Source: Ruminiclostridium cellulolyticum H10
Lineage (GTDB): Bacteria > Bacillota > Clostridia > Acetivibrionales > DSM-1351
Reading direction: 5' to 3'
Length of the DNA: 64,000 nt
Assembly: GCF_000022065.1 (NCBI RefSeq)
Contig: NC_011898.1
Span: 3,537,501-3,601,500, forward strand
Shown here: piece after piece, positions 37,101-44,508 of the stretch
How the letters are laid out: each line of letters opens with the position of its first letter
Position numbering within the stretch: position 1 is the first letter of the stretch
Translations under genes and position numbers: made by a program
The notes under the pieces: generated by a model
What the model was told of the DNA's origin: nothing
Databases searched by the model: none
What the model saw: only the letters and a program-made list of their open reading frames with translations

Positions 37101-37902
37101 TTTTTACTGTAGCTTCATCAGTTGCTTCTGCCTGAGTCATTGTATATGTTGCTCCGGCTACCAAGCCTTTGACTGTTGCTACTGATGCTGCATCCGCATC
37201 ATATGGGGTTGCTGTAACTGTCATTGTCAAGGTCGCTGTTGTATCTGAAGCAGATCCCTTTGACAATTCTACTGTGAACGTATATTTTCCGTCTGTTCCA
37301 GCAGGTGTTGTCACATCTCCAGCTACTGCTGGCGTATAATCAACTTTAGTTACTGATGTTGTTACTCCTTCCAAAGCTAAACCTGCGATTACAGTTTCAA
37401 TCGCTGTTTTTACTGTAGCTTCATCAGTTGCTTCTGCCTGAGTCATTGTATATGTTGCTCCGGCTACCAAGCCTTTGACTGTTGCTACTGATGCTGCATC
37501 TGGGTCTGCTACTGTCAAAGTTACTACACTGGATGTTATACCATCAATTGTAACCTTGAAGTAGTAATTGCCTGCTGTTGTAGTATTATCACCGTTTACT
37601 GTTATTGTTGAACCACCACTGCTTACATCAGAACCACTTGCCAATATACCTGTTGGTTCTGTAGTGCTAGTACCTCCACTTATATCAGTAAACCAGGAAA
37701 TTGTTACTGGTTGAGTATCTGCAGCATCTGTTGTTACATCAAATGTTGCACTTTGTTCTGCTGCTGCTGCTGTAATTGTTCCGACCTGTGTCCCTACAGC
37801 TACATTAGTAGTTGCTGCAAATACACTCATCGGCAACATCGTAAGCAACATACACAATACCATTAACATTGCCAAGCCCTTTCGCATTCTTGTTTCCGTC
37901 AT
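34150..37902 (-). CDS. Secreted 1250-residue repeat protein of the cell surface
   Basis: Signal peptide (MRKGLAMLMVLCMLLTMLPM to VFAAT), an Ig-like N-terminal domain of about 100 residues, nine tandem 102-residue repeats (residues about 133-1050), then an atrophied bacterial Ig domain (ADKAALTSDVIKGGNADLEN to VFTLIV) and a beta-rich C-terminal region. It has no wall-binding module of its own, so retention may depend on the SLH partner in the same operon. GGGGGAC precedes ATG 37902. The composition is extremely rich in Thr, Ala and Val with only one Cys, as in S-layer and adhesin proteins. Confidence 0.85.
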   Translation of the reverse strand: MTETRMRKGLAMLMVLCMLLTMLPMSVFAATTNVAVGTQVGTITAAAAEQSATFDVTTDAADTQPVTISWFTDISGGTSTTEPTGILASGSDVSSGGSTITVNGDNTTTAGNYYFKVTIDGITSSVVTLTVADPDAASVATVKGLVAGATYTMTQAEATDEATVKTAIETVIAGLALEGVTTSVTKVDYTPAVAGDVTTPAGTDGKYTFTVELSKGSASDTTATLTMTVTATPYDADAASVATVKGLVAGATYTMTQAEATDEATVKTAIETVIAGLALEGVTTSVTKVDYTPAVAGDVTTPAGTDGKYTFTVELSKGSASDTTATLTMTVTATPYDADAASVATVKGLVAGATYTMTQAEATDEATVKTAIETVIAGLALEGVTTSVTKVDYTPAVAGDVTTPAGTDGKYTFTVGLLKGSASDTTATLTMTVTATPYDADAASVATVKGLVAGATYTMTQAEATDEATVKIAIETVIAGLALDGVTTSVTKVDYTPAVAGDVTTPAGTDGTYTFTVGLLKGSASDTTATLTMTVTATPYDADAASVATVKGLVAGATYTMTQAEATDEATVKTAIETVIAGLALDGVTTSVTKVDYTPAVAGDVTTPAGTDGTYTFTVGLLKGSASDTTATLTMTVTATPYDADAASVATVKGLVAGATYTMTQAEATDEATVKTAIETVIAGLALDGVTTSVTKVDYTPAVAGDVTTPAGTDGKYTFTVGLLKGSASDTTATLTMTVAATPYDADAASVATVKGLVAGATYTMTQAEATDEATVKIAIETVIAGLALDGVTTSVTKVDYTPAVAGDVTTPAGTDGTYTFTVGLLKGSASDTTATLTMTVTATPYDADAASVATVKGLVAGATYTMTQAEATDEATVKTAIETVIAGLALEGVTTSVTKVDYTPAVAGDVTTPAGTDGKYTFTVELSKGSASDTTATLTMTVTATPYDADAASVATVKGLVAGATYTMTQAEATDEATVKTAIETVIAGLALEGVTTSVTKVDYTPAVAGDVTTPAGTDGKYTFTVELSKGSASDTTATLTMTVTATPYDADADAASVAADKAALTSDVIKGGNADLENVTGALAALPTVGSVNGSAITWVSDTPTVVSNNGQTVVRPAFGAGDATVTLTATITKGLVTDTKVFTLIVKQQDSGYTLAIGTESKGGAGCTRTITIGGANAGDLAGKYLVVQFTEGTGDNAKVSVVMISPASQSVTVSYQVDGTTVETWLTSAMPNLIDSDMGVIVYAHQ
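34753..37506 (-). repeat. Nine tandem 306-bp repeats inside the surface gene
   Basis: Exactly nine units of 306 bp (102 codons) lie end to end, each starting DADAAS (DPDAAS in the first) and ending TVTATPY. Copies differ at a few sites: Glu/Asp in LALEGVTT, Lys/Thr in TDGKYTF, VELSK/VGLLK, TVKT/TVKI, and one VTATPY to VAATPY. Copies 1, 2, 8 and 9 are one type; 3 to 7 are mosaics, indicating recent duplication and gene conversion. Confidence 0.95.
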
Positions 37903-38712
37903 AATCCGTCCCCCTTTTTATAAAAAATTTAGTGCATGAAATAGACTCATTTGTCTATAATCTAGGATGTGTTACAGCTTTTTTTAGGATGAAGCATAAC
38001 TATTAGCCCCCTCTTGATCTTATTTATTGAAGGCATCACGTTACATTGGTTATATGATTATGTGGGTTATGATGCTATGCCATGATTATACATCTCTCGA
38101 CCAATACTTTCAAGTAATGGAGGGTTTTTATGAGAATTTATGTTAAATTTTGTCGAATTAACTGCGATTACTTACATCCTTAATTTCAGCAGTAGTTATT
38201 AAAGAGCTGTGATATAACCTGTACGTCTATGCCTATATCCGTAAAGAAAACAAAAGTGTCGTGTTAGTTATAAATCCTTATACATGGCTTTACATCACTA
38301 TCACCGTCATTTTACAACTACTGAAAGACTAAATTACTACTTCTATTGCCTTTCAAACACTTCGCCCATTTACAGTTCACCTGCTCATTTATGTCACTCT
38401 GCCAAACTTGTCTATATTATCTTGCCGATAAATTCTACTTCCTGATTACTACAATGAATTCGTTTTGGTTTATTATGATATCTCAGCTAAACATCCTTTC
38501 TATCAGAAAGTACTTTAATTTATAATAAGCCGATACAAACAACTGCCCTTGCTCCTGCCCTGTCAATAACAAAATGTATGAACTTTATTGCTTTGTTTTA
38601 TATATTAGATCTGCTGTTTTTACTGCTCCTTTGCCCTGTTTAGCTGGCTTCATTTTCCTGGCTGCTTTCACTGATTTTTTAGTGCTGCATATCCTAAGTT
38701 CAATAACTTTCC
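37903..38712. other. Gene-free upstream region of the surface operon
   Basis: About 800 bases without a supported gene. An inverted repeat TAGAC-6-GTCTA (37942-37957) lies just upstream of the surface operon start. No clear consensus promoter was identified. Only very short frames occur, for example 17 codons after a GGAGGG at about 38120. Confidence 0.4.
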
Positions 38713-39060
38713 CTACTGCCCCGACTTCCTCCATCTGAGTTTCTTGATTTCCTGTGCTTTAACATTCTTGACCTTAGCCGTATTAATTTCCGCTTCCGTC
38801 TCTACCGTATTTGTCTGAGTTGCTAGTAAACTGTTCAGTTTATCTATAGCTGTATCTGCATTGTCTAAATCGGTGAGGTTTTCAATCATGGATAAGATTG
38901 CTTCTTTATCTTCCTTGGAGACTTCTGCAAGCTTATTCATTTCAAATAATAAGTTATATGATTTTACATATGTTGAGTACCATTTAAACAAGTCTACTAA
39001 AACTAATTGATAGTATCCGTTAAATTCGGTATAATTTTTATGTTGCATAAGTTTTTTCAA
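38713..39060 (-). CDS. Hypothetical helical protein
   Basis: 115 residues, mainly alpha-helical, with EVSKEDKEAILSMIENLTDL and DNADTAIDKLNSLLA, no signal or membrane segment. The start is doubtful: no ribosome site is seen before the first start codon or the ATG four codons later (at QHKNY). The C-terminus is basic (KKLRWRKSGQ). It may be a remnant, as the surroundings contain no intact gene. Confidence 0.35.
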   Translation of the reverse strand: MKKLMQHKNYTEFNGYYQLVLVDLFKWYSTYVKSYNLLFEMNKLAEVSKEDKEAILSMIENLTDLDNADTAIDKLNSLLATQTNTVETEAEINTAKVKNVKAQEIKKLRWRKSGQ

Positions 39061-39116
39061 AAATTAAATTATACAACACTTGCGGGCCCTACAGGACCCG
39101 CCTTTTACTATTTTAG

Positions 39117-39180
39117 AGACAAAAAGGGGACTGCTACCCAGTGAATAAATTTATTCATTGTGCAACAGCCCCTTTTGTCT
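39117..39180. repeat. 64-bp imperfect palindrome, possible IS-end remnant
   Basis: The arms begin AGACAAAAAGGGG and CCCCTTTTGTCT and meet in a perfect 16-base core TGAATAAATTTATTCA (39142-39157). Each half resembles an IS terminal repeat containing GGGGCTGTTGCACAATG, so this may be two IS ends abutted after loss of the interior, or a solo miniature element. Confidence 0.5.
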
Positions 39181-39585
39181 GAAAAACTTTGCTTTTTGTG
39201 AATAACGATTATTGTCGACAATATCTATATCCGTATTTATTAATTGCCCACCAGGATTGTCCATATATATTACTCATTTATTGTACCATAGGTTATGGAG
39301 CTTATAGCTTATATCGTTTTTTGAGCAATAAATATATTTTAATGATGATTTTTAAGAAGTTAAATTATTATTAAATGGAATCATTATAAAAGTTATTGTT
39401 TAATACATGATTAAGGGTAACCAATTGTTGTTCGTTTAAATATAAAAATTCTTGGTGGTTATTGTTGAACATAATTTATTTAGTAAGCATAGAGAAAATA
39501 TGTATATTATAATCCCATTAATTACTTGCCTTTTCTTTAAATAATGTAATAATTCTCTAACGCTCTAAATTCTTATACCTAAAAA

Positions 39586-39650
39586 AGGAATGCTTTTAGC
39601 AAAAAAGGTGCCCCAATAAATCAGGGTACAGTCTTTAATTAGCATTCCTT
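39586..39650. repeat. 65-bp nested hairpin
   Basis: Outer arms AAGGAATGCT and AGCATTCCTT enclose an inner weak stem (GTGCCC with GGGTAC). Possibly a miniature inverted-repeat element or a structured RNA. Confidence 0.4.
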
Positions 39651-39773
39651 ATATTTTCCATATATGCAGCTTTTTCGTTTTTTGTTAATTCAACTATACG
39701 CTTTTAAATATGGATATCGGCACAATACCTACAATACCTTATTTGTTCATGTTTCAGCCAATTTCAACGCGTG

Positions 39774-39803
39774 AAAAAACCTCTCATACATTGCATAAGA
39801 GGT
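39774..39803 (-). terminator. Terminator at the prophage edge
   Basis: On the minus strand ACCTCT and AGAGGT form a stem around a 13-base region, followed by TTTTTT. It lies about 100 bases after the stop of the OB-fold gene and just outside the candidate attachment site. Confidence 0.6.
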
Positions 39804-39811
39804 CTATTTTC

Positions 39812-39826
39812 TTGGTTGCGGGAGTA
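39812..39826 (-). other. Candidate prophage attachment core (tRNA-fMet 3' end match)
   Basis: Read on the minus strand, TACTCCCGCAACCAA equals the 3' end of clostridial initiator tRNA-Met (T-arm end, acceptor TCCCGCA, then ACCA). No tRNA body is attached here. Such short 3' tRNA duplicates mark the far end of an element integrated into that tRNA, and the lysis genes begin only 700 bases inward, the usual position relative to an att site. The intact tRNA should be at the other prophage end, outside the window. Confidence 0.55.
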
Positions 39827-39903
39827 CACAACATTGTTTACCTACGATTTTATTTAGTTTTTCAAGCATGACTAGTAGTAATTAAGCTTACATTTTGTGT
39901 AAT

Positions 39904-40395
39904 TTATTTTATTTTACAATCATTAACCGCAACATTTATAGACTTCCCATCGATTTGGCCTACTATAGTAACTTTAGTACCTTTTTTTATTTCAGCTACC
40001 TTTGAGATTTCATTATCATCCTTGAAGAAACACTGTACATTTGTTATAGAAAAATCTTTTCCACTAGATAATACAACATATGTCTGCCCTAATGATTCTC
40101 CGATATCACTTACAGTTCCAGTAATTTCGGCAATTTTATCTTTATATAATTTATTCCCTTTAATTTCATTCTCGTCAAATGTTGCTGCGAGATCTTCTGC
40201 TTTAACTACTATTGGTTTTTCTTTGACCTGTGTTGGGGTTGATTTTGATACACTTGAATTCGCGTCAGTATTTGTGGATACTGTTTTATCACTGTCTCCT
40301 TGTTGATTTACGGCTACAACCACAAAAATAATGACTATGATAGCCCAAAACCACCATCTTTTAAAAATTGACTTTTTAACCTTTTCATTTGCCAT
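39904..40395 (-). CDS. Membrane-anchored OB-fold protein at the prophage edge
   Basis: 163 residues: basic cytoplasmic start, one membrane segment (WWFWAIIVIIFVVVAVNQ, about 14-31), a Ser/Thr-rich linker, then an OB-like tRNA_anti-type domain (YKDKIAEITGTVSDIG, KGTKVTIVGQIDGK). The domain faces outside. GGAGGG precedes the ATG. Its place between lysis genes and the att core, separated by terminators, suggests a lysogenic conversion or exclusion gene; similar OB-fold proteins also occur in host genomes. Confidence 0.6.
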   Translation of the reverse strand: MANEKVKKSIFKRWWFWAIIVIIFVVVAVNQQGDSDKTVSTNTDANSSVSKSTPTQVKEKPIVVKAEDLAATFDENEIKGNKLYKDKIAEITGTVSDIGESLGQTYVVLSSGKDFSITNVQCFFKDDNEISKVAEIKKGTKVTIVGQIDGKSINVAVNDCKIK

Positions 40396-40493
40396 TTGAT
40401 GTCCCTCCTAGAGTTTTATATGTACAATTTACCACTAATTTGATTTATTTACAATAATATACTAGTATTTTGATTATTGTTGTATTTTTGTGT

Positions 40494-40531
40494 GAAAAAA
40501 AAATAAACCCTCAAGGATTTCTCCCTGAGGG
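40494..40531 (-). terminator. Terminator after the holin-like gene
   Basis: On the minus strand CCCTCAGGGA and TCCTTGAGGG pair around GAAA, followed by TTTATTTTTTTT. It ends the late lysis transcript. Confidence 0.85.
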
Positions 40532-40543
40532 CATCTGTTGTTA

Positions 40544-40714
40544 TTATTTTTGATTAAGTTTCACTGCAAAGAAAAAAGACACCGCCATAGTTGTCATAGA
40601 TGCAAGCTTTTCAGGGTCTATTTTACCCGTTGCTGTAAATCCTATCACTGCGCCTACAAGGGCAAAGGTTACTATTGTTTTGACGTCTATCAATTTTGCA
40701 AACTTATCTTTCAT
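40544..40714 (-). CDS. Small holin-like membrane protein
   Basis: 56 residues from ATG 40714, with GGAGGACG ahead and the endolysin stop directly preceding. The sequence starts MKDKFAKLIDVKTIVTFALV and has a hydrophobic segment followed by a short polar turn and another (about 13-28 and 38-51), as in small class II-type phage holins. It would permeabilise the membrane for lysis. Position after the endolysin supports this; the family is inferred from size and topology. Confidence 0.7.
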   Translation of the reverse strand: MKDKFAKLIDVKTIVTFALVGAVIGFTATGKIDPEKLASMTTMAVSFFFAVKLNQK

Positions 40715-41416
40715 TTATGTACGTCCTCCCATCTTGTTAACAATGTTCATGATAAAGCTGTCAAAGTACTTCAATGTTTTAATCAGTCCTAGCCATAACT
40801 TAGGGCTAGATTGAGTTGCTTTTATAGCATCCTCGGCAGTCTTAAAGTTGTTACCAAGTATCTCCTGGCAGGACTGTAATATTTCTTTTGCCTTAGCCTT
40901 TGTTTTAGGGCCAGCAATTCCGTCTGTTTTTAGTCCTGTCATTGCCTGAAACTCTTTTATATCCATGCCATTGTCAACTCCTTTCAGTACACCGTCCCGG
41001 ATAGATTCTTTTTGTTTCTGGCTTATGCCCTGATGCTCGATTAATTGTACGTGCCATGGTTCGTGATCCATTGGCTTGACAAGACCATACTTTTTTAATT
41101 CCGCATTTGTGAGAGCATTAAACCACGGGTCTGTAATGTCCATTGCAATACAAAAGCAATGATTTGATTTACCATAGGCAGCAGCCCAGCACTTGCCATC
41201 AGGAGTATACACAGAACCATCTGCTTTCTGAAAACCGCCCTGACTTTTTCTCTGAGCCAAGGATTGAGCATTAATAAGTTTTTGCTTTGCTAAGCTCCTG
41301 TAGCCGGACGTACAGAGGCAATCTTTACCTTTAGCGGCACACAAGGTATTTACAGCTTGTATCAACTTTGGATATATTGTTCCTTCATCTAAATACTTAA
41401 ACTTTACACTTGCCAT
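40715..41416 (-). CDS. Phage endolysin, M15 (VanY-like) peptidase
   Basis: 233 residues. The zinc site appears as SNHCFCIAMD (residues about 95-104, H97 and D104) and EPWHVQ (about 133-138), with TSGYRS near residue 36, typical of M15B/C peptidases that cut peptide cross-links. A short peptidoglycan-binding-like segment (IKEFQAMTGLKTDGIAGPKTKAKAKEIL) follows, then a C-terminal tail of uncertain role. Co-translated with the holin gene. Confidence 0.88.
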   Translation of the reverse strand: MASVKFKYLDEGTIYPKLIQAVNTLCAAKGKDCLCTSGYRSLAKQKLINAQSLAQRKSQGGFQKADGSVYTPDGKCWAAAYGKSNHCFCIAMDITDPWFNALTNAELKKYGLVKPMDHEPWHVQLIEHQGISQKQKESIRDGVLKGVDNGMDIKEFQAMTGLKTDGIAGPKTKAKAKEILQSCQEILGNNFKTAEDAIKATQSSPKLWLGLIKTLKYFDSFIMNIVNKMGGRT

Positions 41417-41426
41417 TTCGTAGACC

Positions 41427-41681
41427 TCACTTCCCCGTAAATTTTAAAGCCCCTACTATAGCACCGATAACGGTTATTGCTGTAGTAAGGGCTTTAATAA
41501 GCTCTAGCATGATTGGCGACCAAGCTTTATTGTCGCTCTCGTTTCTTTTTTTAATATCTGCCTTTATCTCTGTCAAATCCTCCTTAATAGCTTTAACGTA
41601 TACTTTTGTTTCAGAATGATTTTGCTCCAGCGTTCTGATCCGTTCCTCGTTGAGGCAGCGGTACCCGCATTCTCCTGTCAT
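41427..41681 (-). CDS. XhlA-like haemolysin/holin accessory protein
   Basis: 84 residues: an N-terminal Cys-containing start, a helical coiled-coil (RIRTLEQNHSETKVYVKAI to DIKKRNE) and one C-terminal membrane segment (ALTTAITVIGAIVGALKF). This layout matches XhlA of PBSX-type lysis cassettes, which cooperates with the holin and endolysin. Confidence 0.75.
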   Translation of the reverse strand: MTGECGYRCLNEERIRTLEQNHSETKVYVKAIKEDLTEIKADIKKRNESDNKAWSPIMLELIKALTTAITVIGAIVGALKFTGK

Positions 41682-41711
41682 AGGTAGTCCTCCCTTGATG
41701 TATTCGGTAAA

Positions 41712-42002
41712 TTATGTTGTACCTTGCATATTTAATAAGCAGTCAACCGCTTTTGACACCTGTTCAATCTTAGCTCTTAATTCTGCATTCTCGGCCTGTA
41801 GTTGTTCAATCGCTGTTTGTTCGGCCTCGAGTTTAACTCCGTTTCTATAAAAAAAACCATCCCTATAGATATCTCCTATACCAACAGGCACAGTACCGCA
41901 AACGATAAGACCATTAGCATAAGCGAAACTCTGGTCTGCTATTACAATGTTTTCGACTGTAGTTCCATCTTGTGCTAGCACTGCACATCTTAAAGCTTCC
42001 AT
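41712..42002 (-). CDS. Phage tail-region hypothetical protein with coiled coil
   Basis: 96 residues: a beta-rich N-terminal half (CAVLAQDGTTVENIVIADQ) resembling small siphophage proteins downstream of fibres, then a heptad stretch EQTAIEQLQAENAELRAKIEQ. Possibly a fibre accessory or assembly protein. Confidence 0.5.
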   Translation of the reverse strand: MEALRCAVLAQDGTTVENIVIADQSFAYANGLIVCGTVPVGIGDIYRDGFFYRNGVKLEAEQTAIEQLQAENAELRAKIEQVSKAVDCLLNMQGTT

Positions 42003-42018
42003 GATAAAACCTCCTTAA

Positions 42019-42879
42019 TTATGTTGGATATCCCCATCTAACAATTACTATACCGGATCCACCTGTTCCTCCAGTTCCTCTATTACTACTTCCATAACCA
42101 CCTCCACCACCTCCTCCACCATATCCACCACCACCGTTACCTCCGGCACATCCCATGACTCCTACACTACCCATTTGTCCAGCACTTCCAGACCCAGCTG
42201 TAAAAGATGATATCCCGGGGTCTCCAGACGCTCCTACACCAGTTGAAGTATTACCTCCTGCACCTCCAGCACCACCCCCTGCATGTATCCTACCCCAAAA
42301 ATCTGTAGTAGGTGTACCTTGTCCTGTACCATTGGATCCGGCTCCGGAAGAACCAGTATTATAATAAGGAGGAGTACCGTTGCCGCCATTAGAACCAGCC
42401 ACACCACCACTAGACCATGCACTAGTAGATAAAATCATACCTCCCCCACCGGCACTTCCCCCATTTGCTCCATTACTGCTTGTTGCTCCGTTTCCACCAG
42501 CAGCGGGGGTTAATCCTGTATAGGTGCTAGAACCTCCAGAAGACCCCGCTGTTCCTCCTGAACCCACATAAATAGTTACGGGAGTAGTAGGAGTTACTCC
42601 ATAGTAAGTCTTTGTATAACCACTTGCTCCCCCACCGCCCCCTACATATGAACTTCCAGAACTACTACCGCCACCACCAGCACCAACCAGAAACACATCT
42701 AATTTTGCAGGTAACCGCCCTTCAAAAGAAAGCGTACCCGAGGAAGTGCATTCTATATAGCCTCTTGAAGCACTTTCTGTTACAATTTTGCAAGAGCCTG
42801 TATAGTTAACTTTGACAGGTGTACCTTGCACTTTTTCACCCTTTGGTCTTACGAAACTTTCCCCAAAGCTTCTACCCAT
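42019..42879 (-). CDS. Glycine-rich phage tail protein (receptor-binding tip candidate)
   Basis: 286 residues with an N-terminal adaptor (residues 1-65) and a C-terminal domain of roughly 200 residues that is nearly half Gly and Ser, with runs such as GGGGYGGGGGGGGYG. Glycine-rich domains of this kind form polyglycine-II-like bundles in tail-fibre tips and ice-structuring-like adhesion domains. It overlaps the previous stop by one base (TAATG). A role in host recognition is inferred. Confidence 0.7.
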   Translation of the reverse strand: MGRSFGESFVRPKGEKVQGTPVKVNYTGSCKIVTESASRGYIECTSSGTLSFEGRLPAKLDVFLVGAGGGGSSSGSSYVGGGGGASGYTKTYYGVTPTTPVTIYVGSGGTAGSSGGSSTYTGLTPAAGGNGATSSNGANGGSAGGGGMILSTSAWSSGGVAGSNGGNGTPPYYNTGSSGAGSNGTGQGTPTTDFWGRIHAGGGAGGAGGNTSTGVGASGDPGISSFTAGSGSAGQMGSVGVMGCAGGNGGGGYGGGGGGGGYGSSNRGTGGTGGSGIVIVRWGYPT

Positions 42880-43322
42880 TAATAATCCCCTCCCATAAAT
42901 GTAACCGCATAGCCAGAAGCTACCGTTGTTCCAAGAGACACATATAGTTTCTGCCCCGCATTTAAAGCCGGAGGTAATACACCGTTTCCGTCGTTCGCAT
43001 AGTTGATTGGTAATAGTACCGTATCAACACCAGTTATTTTTGACGTTTGTACTGTGGTGGCTGTAAGCTCAACTTCATACACTAATGAAAAGTTTGCTTC
43101 CTCTACACCTAGACCATCATTCCAGAATATTCTTAATACAGTTGCTACATTGGTGCCAAGAGCTCTTACTTTAACTGCATCTATCCTAGTGCCATTTGTT
43201 CCTGCAGTAACTAATACTTTTCCATTAGTAGCAGGAGTTTTAAAATTGGTATCAGCAGTTAGCAGAGTTATGCTTGAAACATGAGGGGTTATAGGATAAA
43301 TTGGTATCGTATTTGCTGGCAT
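42879..43322 (-). CDS. Phage tail protein of unknown function
   Basis: 147 residues from ATG 43322; GGAGG lies 11 bases ahead and a GTG four codons earlier overlaps it. Beta-rich, with TPATNGKVLVTAGTNGTRID and LRIFWNDGLGVEEANFSL, suggesting a jelly-roll-like fibre domain. Tightly packed between fibre genes. Confidence 0.55.
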   Translation of the reverse strand: MPANTIPIYPITPHVSSITLLTADTNFKTPATNGKVLVTAGTNGTRIDAVKVRALGTNVATVLRIFWNDGLGVEEANFSLVYEVELTATTVQTSKITGVDTVLLPINYANDGNGVLPPALNAGQKLYVSLGTTVASGYAVTFMGGDY

Positions 43323-43323
43323 A

Positions 43324-44142
43324 TTATAAAGCACCTCCTATGTTTTTATATGCATATAATATAGAAGATACATGAGACGTACCTCCAATATAATTATTAA
43401 ACTCTGACTTATCCAACTTATTATTTAAACCGTGAGCATCAGTGCTATTATTAATGTGTTGTTCTAGGCTAGTTTCTTTTGCATAGTAACCAGGTAACTG
43501 TCCCCCGAGTTTATCTGCATTACCCGAATTAAGGGCGTTATTGGCGGTATTTGCAGTATCTATTATGCCGTCGTCATCCTGATCTATATCAGCCCACAAC
43601 ACATCACCAGCACCCGTACCATCTTGTCCCTTAGGTATTGCAAAGTCAAATACAGGTGACTCATTAGGGCTTCCGGCTTGTCTTGTCACAGTAACCAGTT
43701 TACCCGGTTGTAAGGTTGTAACGGTACCTATCTGGATATTTGGTACTGTCCCAGTATCTCCTTTGTCACCTCTTTTACCGACCAATTTCCAACGTTCATT
43801 ATCTTCCGTAGGATATTCAGGCGGCGAAAAGCCCTGTGATTCTAATATGGTACCGTCCGGGTTTTCCTTGAGCATAAAAGAGCTACCTTGGTAGCTCACT
43901 ATGTTGTTGGTATGATACACAAAATCGGGGTCGTATGGTCCGTAGTGTTTAGTGTTGGAGTACCTTAGTTGTCGGTCTACTTCATTCACTTCTCTTTGAG
44001 TTTCTGCGGTTTCACGGTCAGATTCGGAGTTAAGCACTCCTGTTATGTCAGTTTCTACTTCTGAGAATCCTATATTTATCTTGTCGTAATCATCCTTTAT
44101 TTTGTTTTCCCCGTAGAGATTACAGTACTTGTTTATCGCCAT
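43324..44142 (-). CDS. Tail fibre/baseplate protein with collagen-like segment
   Basis: 272 residues from ATG 44142 (GGAGG upstream; an earlier TTG overlaps that site). N-terminal helical adaptor (DDYDKINIGFSEVETDITG), a chitin-binding-like block (YGPYDPDFVYHTNNIVSYQGS), a short collagen-like stretch (KRGDKGDTGTVPN) and a C-terminal region with LGGQLPGYYAKETSLEQHIN, a motif common in trimeric phage fibres. Overlaps the preceding gene by 23 bases. Confidence 0.75.
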   Translation of the reverse strand: MAINKYCNLYGENKIKDDYDKINIGFSEVETDITGVLNSESDRETAETQREVNEVDRQLRYSNTKHYGPYDPDFVYHTNNIVSYQGSSFMLKENPDGTILESQGFSPPEYPTEDNERWKLVGKRGDKGDTGTVPNIQIGTVTTLQPGKLVTVTRQAGSPNESPVFDFAIPKGQDGTGAGDVLWADIDQDDDGIIDTANTANNALNSGNADKLGGQLPGYYAKETSLEQHINNSTDAHGLNNKLDKSEFNNYIGGTSHVSSILYAYKNIGGAL

Positions 44143-44386
44143 CCTGTTCAACACCTCCGTCAAGGCTTGCGATCATATCGTCAATTTCTTTGATTGATTC
44201 GTCTATAGATTTTGACTGTTCCTGCAATCCTGTAACTTGATTTGACAACTGTGTCTGCCTGTTAAGTAGTTGTATCTTTTGTGCTTGCAATTCAGCTTTA
44301 TTTAGCTGTTTTTGTGTTGTCTCGACTATCGTCACAACACCTCCCTCTATTTTATAGTTTCTATCCAAAATTTTCTGTGTAGCCAT
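44120..44386 (-). CDS. Small coiled-coil tail-region protein
   Basis: 88 residues from ATG 44386, with AAGGAAG upstream. Almost wholly helical: TQKQLNKAELQAQKIQLLNR to SIDESIKEIDDMIASL. Likely an assembly or linker protein between hub and fibre; no family recognised. Confidence 0.5.
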   Translation of the reverse strand: MATQKILDRNYKIEGGVVTIVETTQKQLNKAELQAQKIQLLNRQTQLSNQVTGLQEQSKSIDESIKEIDDMIASLDGGVEQDGDKQVL

Positions 44387-44417
44387 GTTACATCTTCCTT
44401 TCATTTTTCATTTTTTA

Positions 44418-44447
44418 TTTACAAATATTGCATATCTGGAATATAAT
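44418..44447 (+). promoter_or_regulatory. Promoter of the plus-strand moron gene
   Basis: TTTACA (44418-44423), 18 bases, TATAAT (44442-44447). An inverted repeat ATTGCAT (44427-44433) / ATGCAAT (44446-44452) overlaps the -10 and could be an operator. Confidence 0.65.
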
Positions 44448-44508
44448 GCAATTAAAGAGGTAATAATTACCCAAAAGGTTATATTTTAAAATAAGGAGGC
44501 ATATAATT

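Larger units (their letters stand above)
39061..39773. other. Gene-free region with several palindromes
   Basis: No supported gene. Holds a GC-rich hairpin (39082-39101, nine-base arms with one mismatch), a large palindrome (39117-39180) and a nested hairpin (39586-39650). It separates the host surface region from the prophage and may be a graveyard of small mobile elements. Confidence 0.4.

Noticed and set aside
34753-37506. CRISPR array as an explanation of the regular repeats
   Set aside because: Units are 306 bp, in frame, without unique spacers between short repeats; they encode a protein domain.
39189-39374. Plus-strand 61-codon Tyr-rich frame
   Set aside because: No ribosome site and low-complexity AT-driven composition in a gene-free stretch.
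42019-42879. Short tandem DNA repeats in the glycine-rich tail gene as a separate element
   Set aside because: The pattern arises from Gly codons (GGN); there is no fixed repeat unit.
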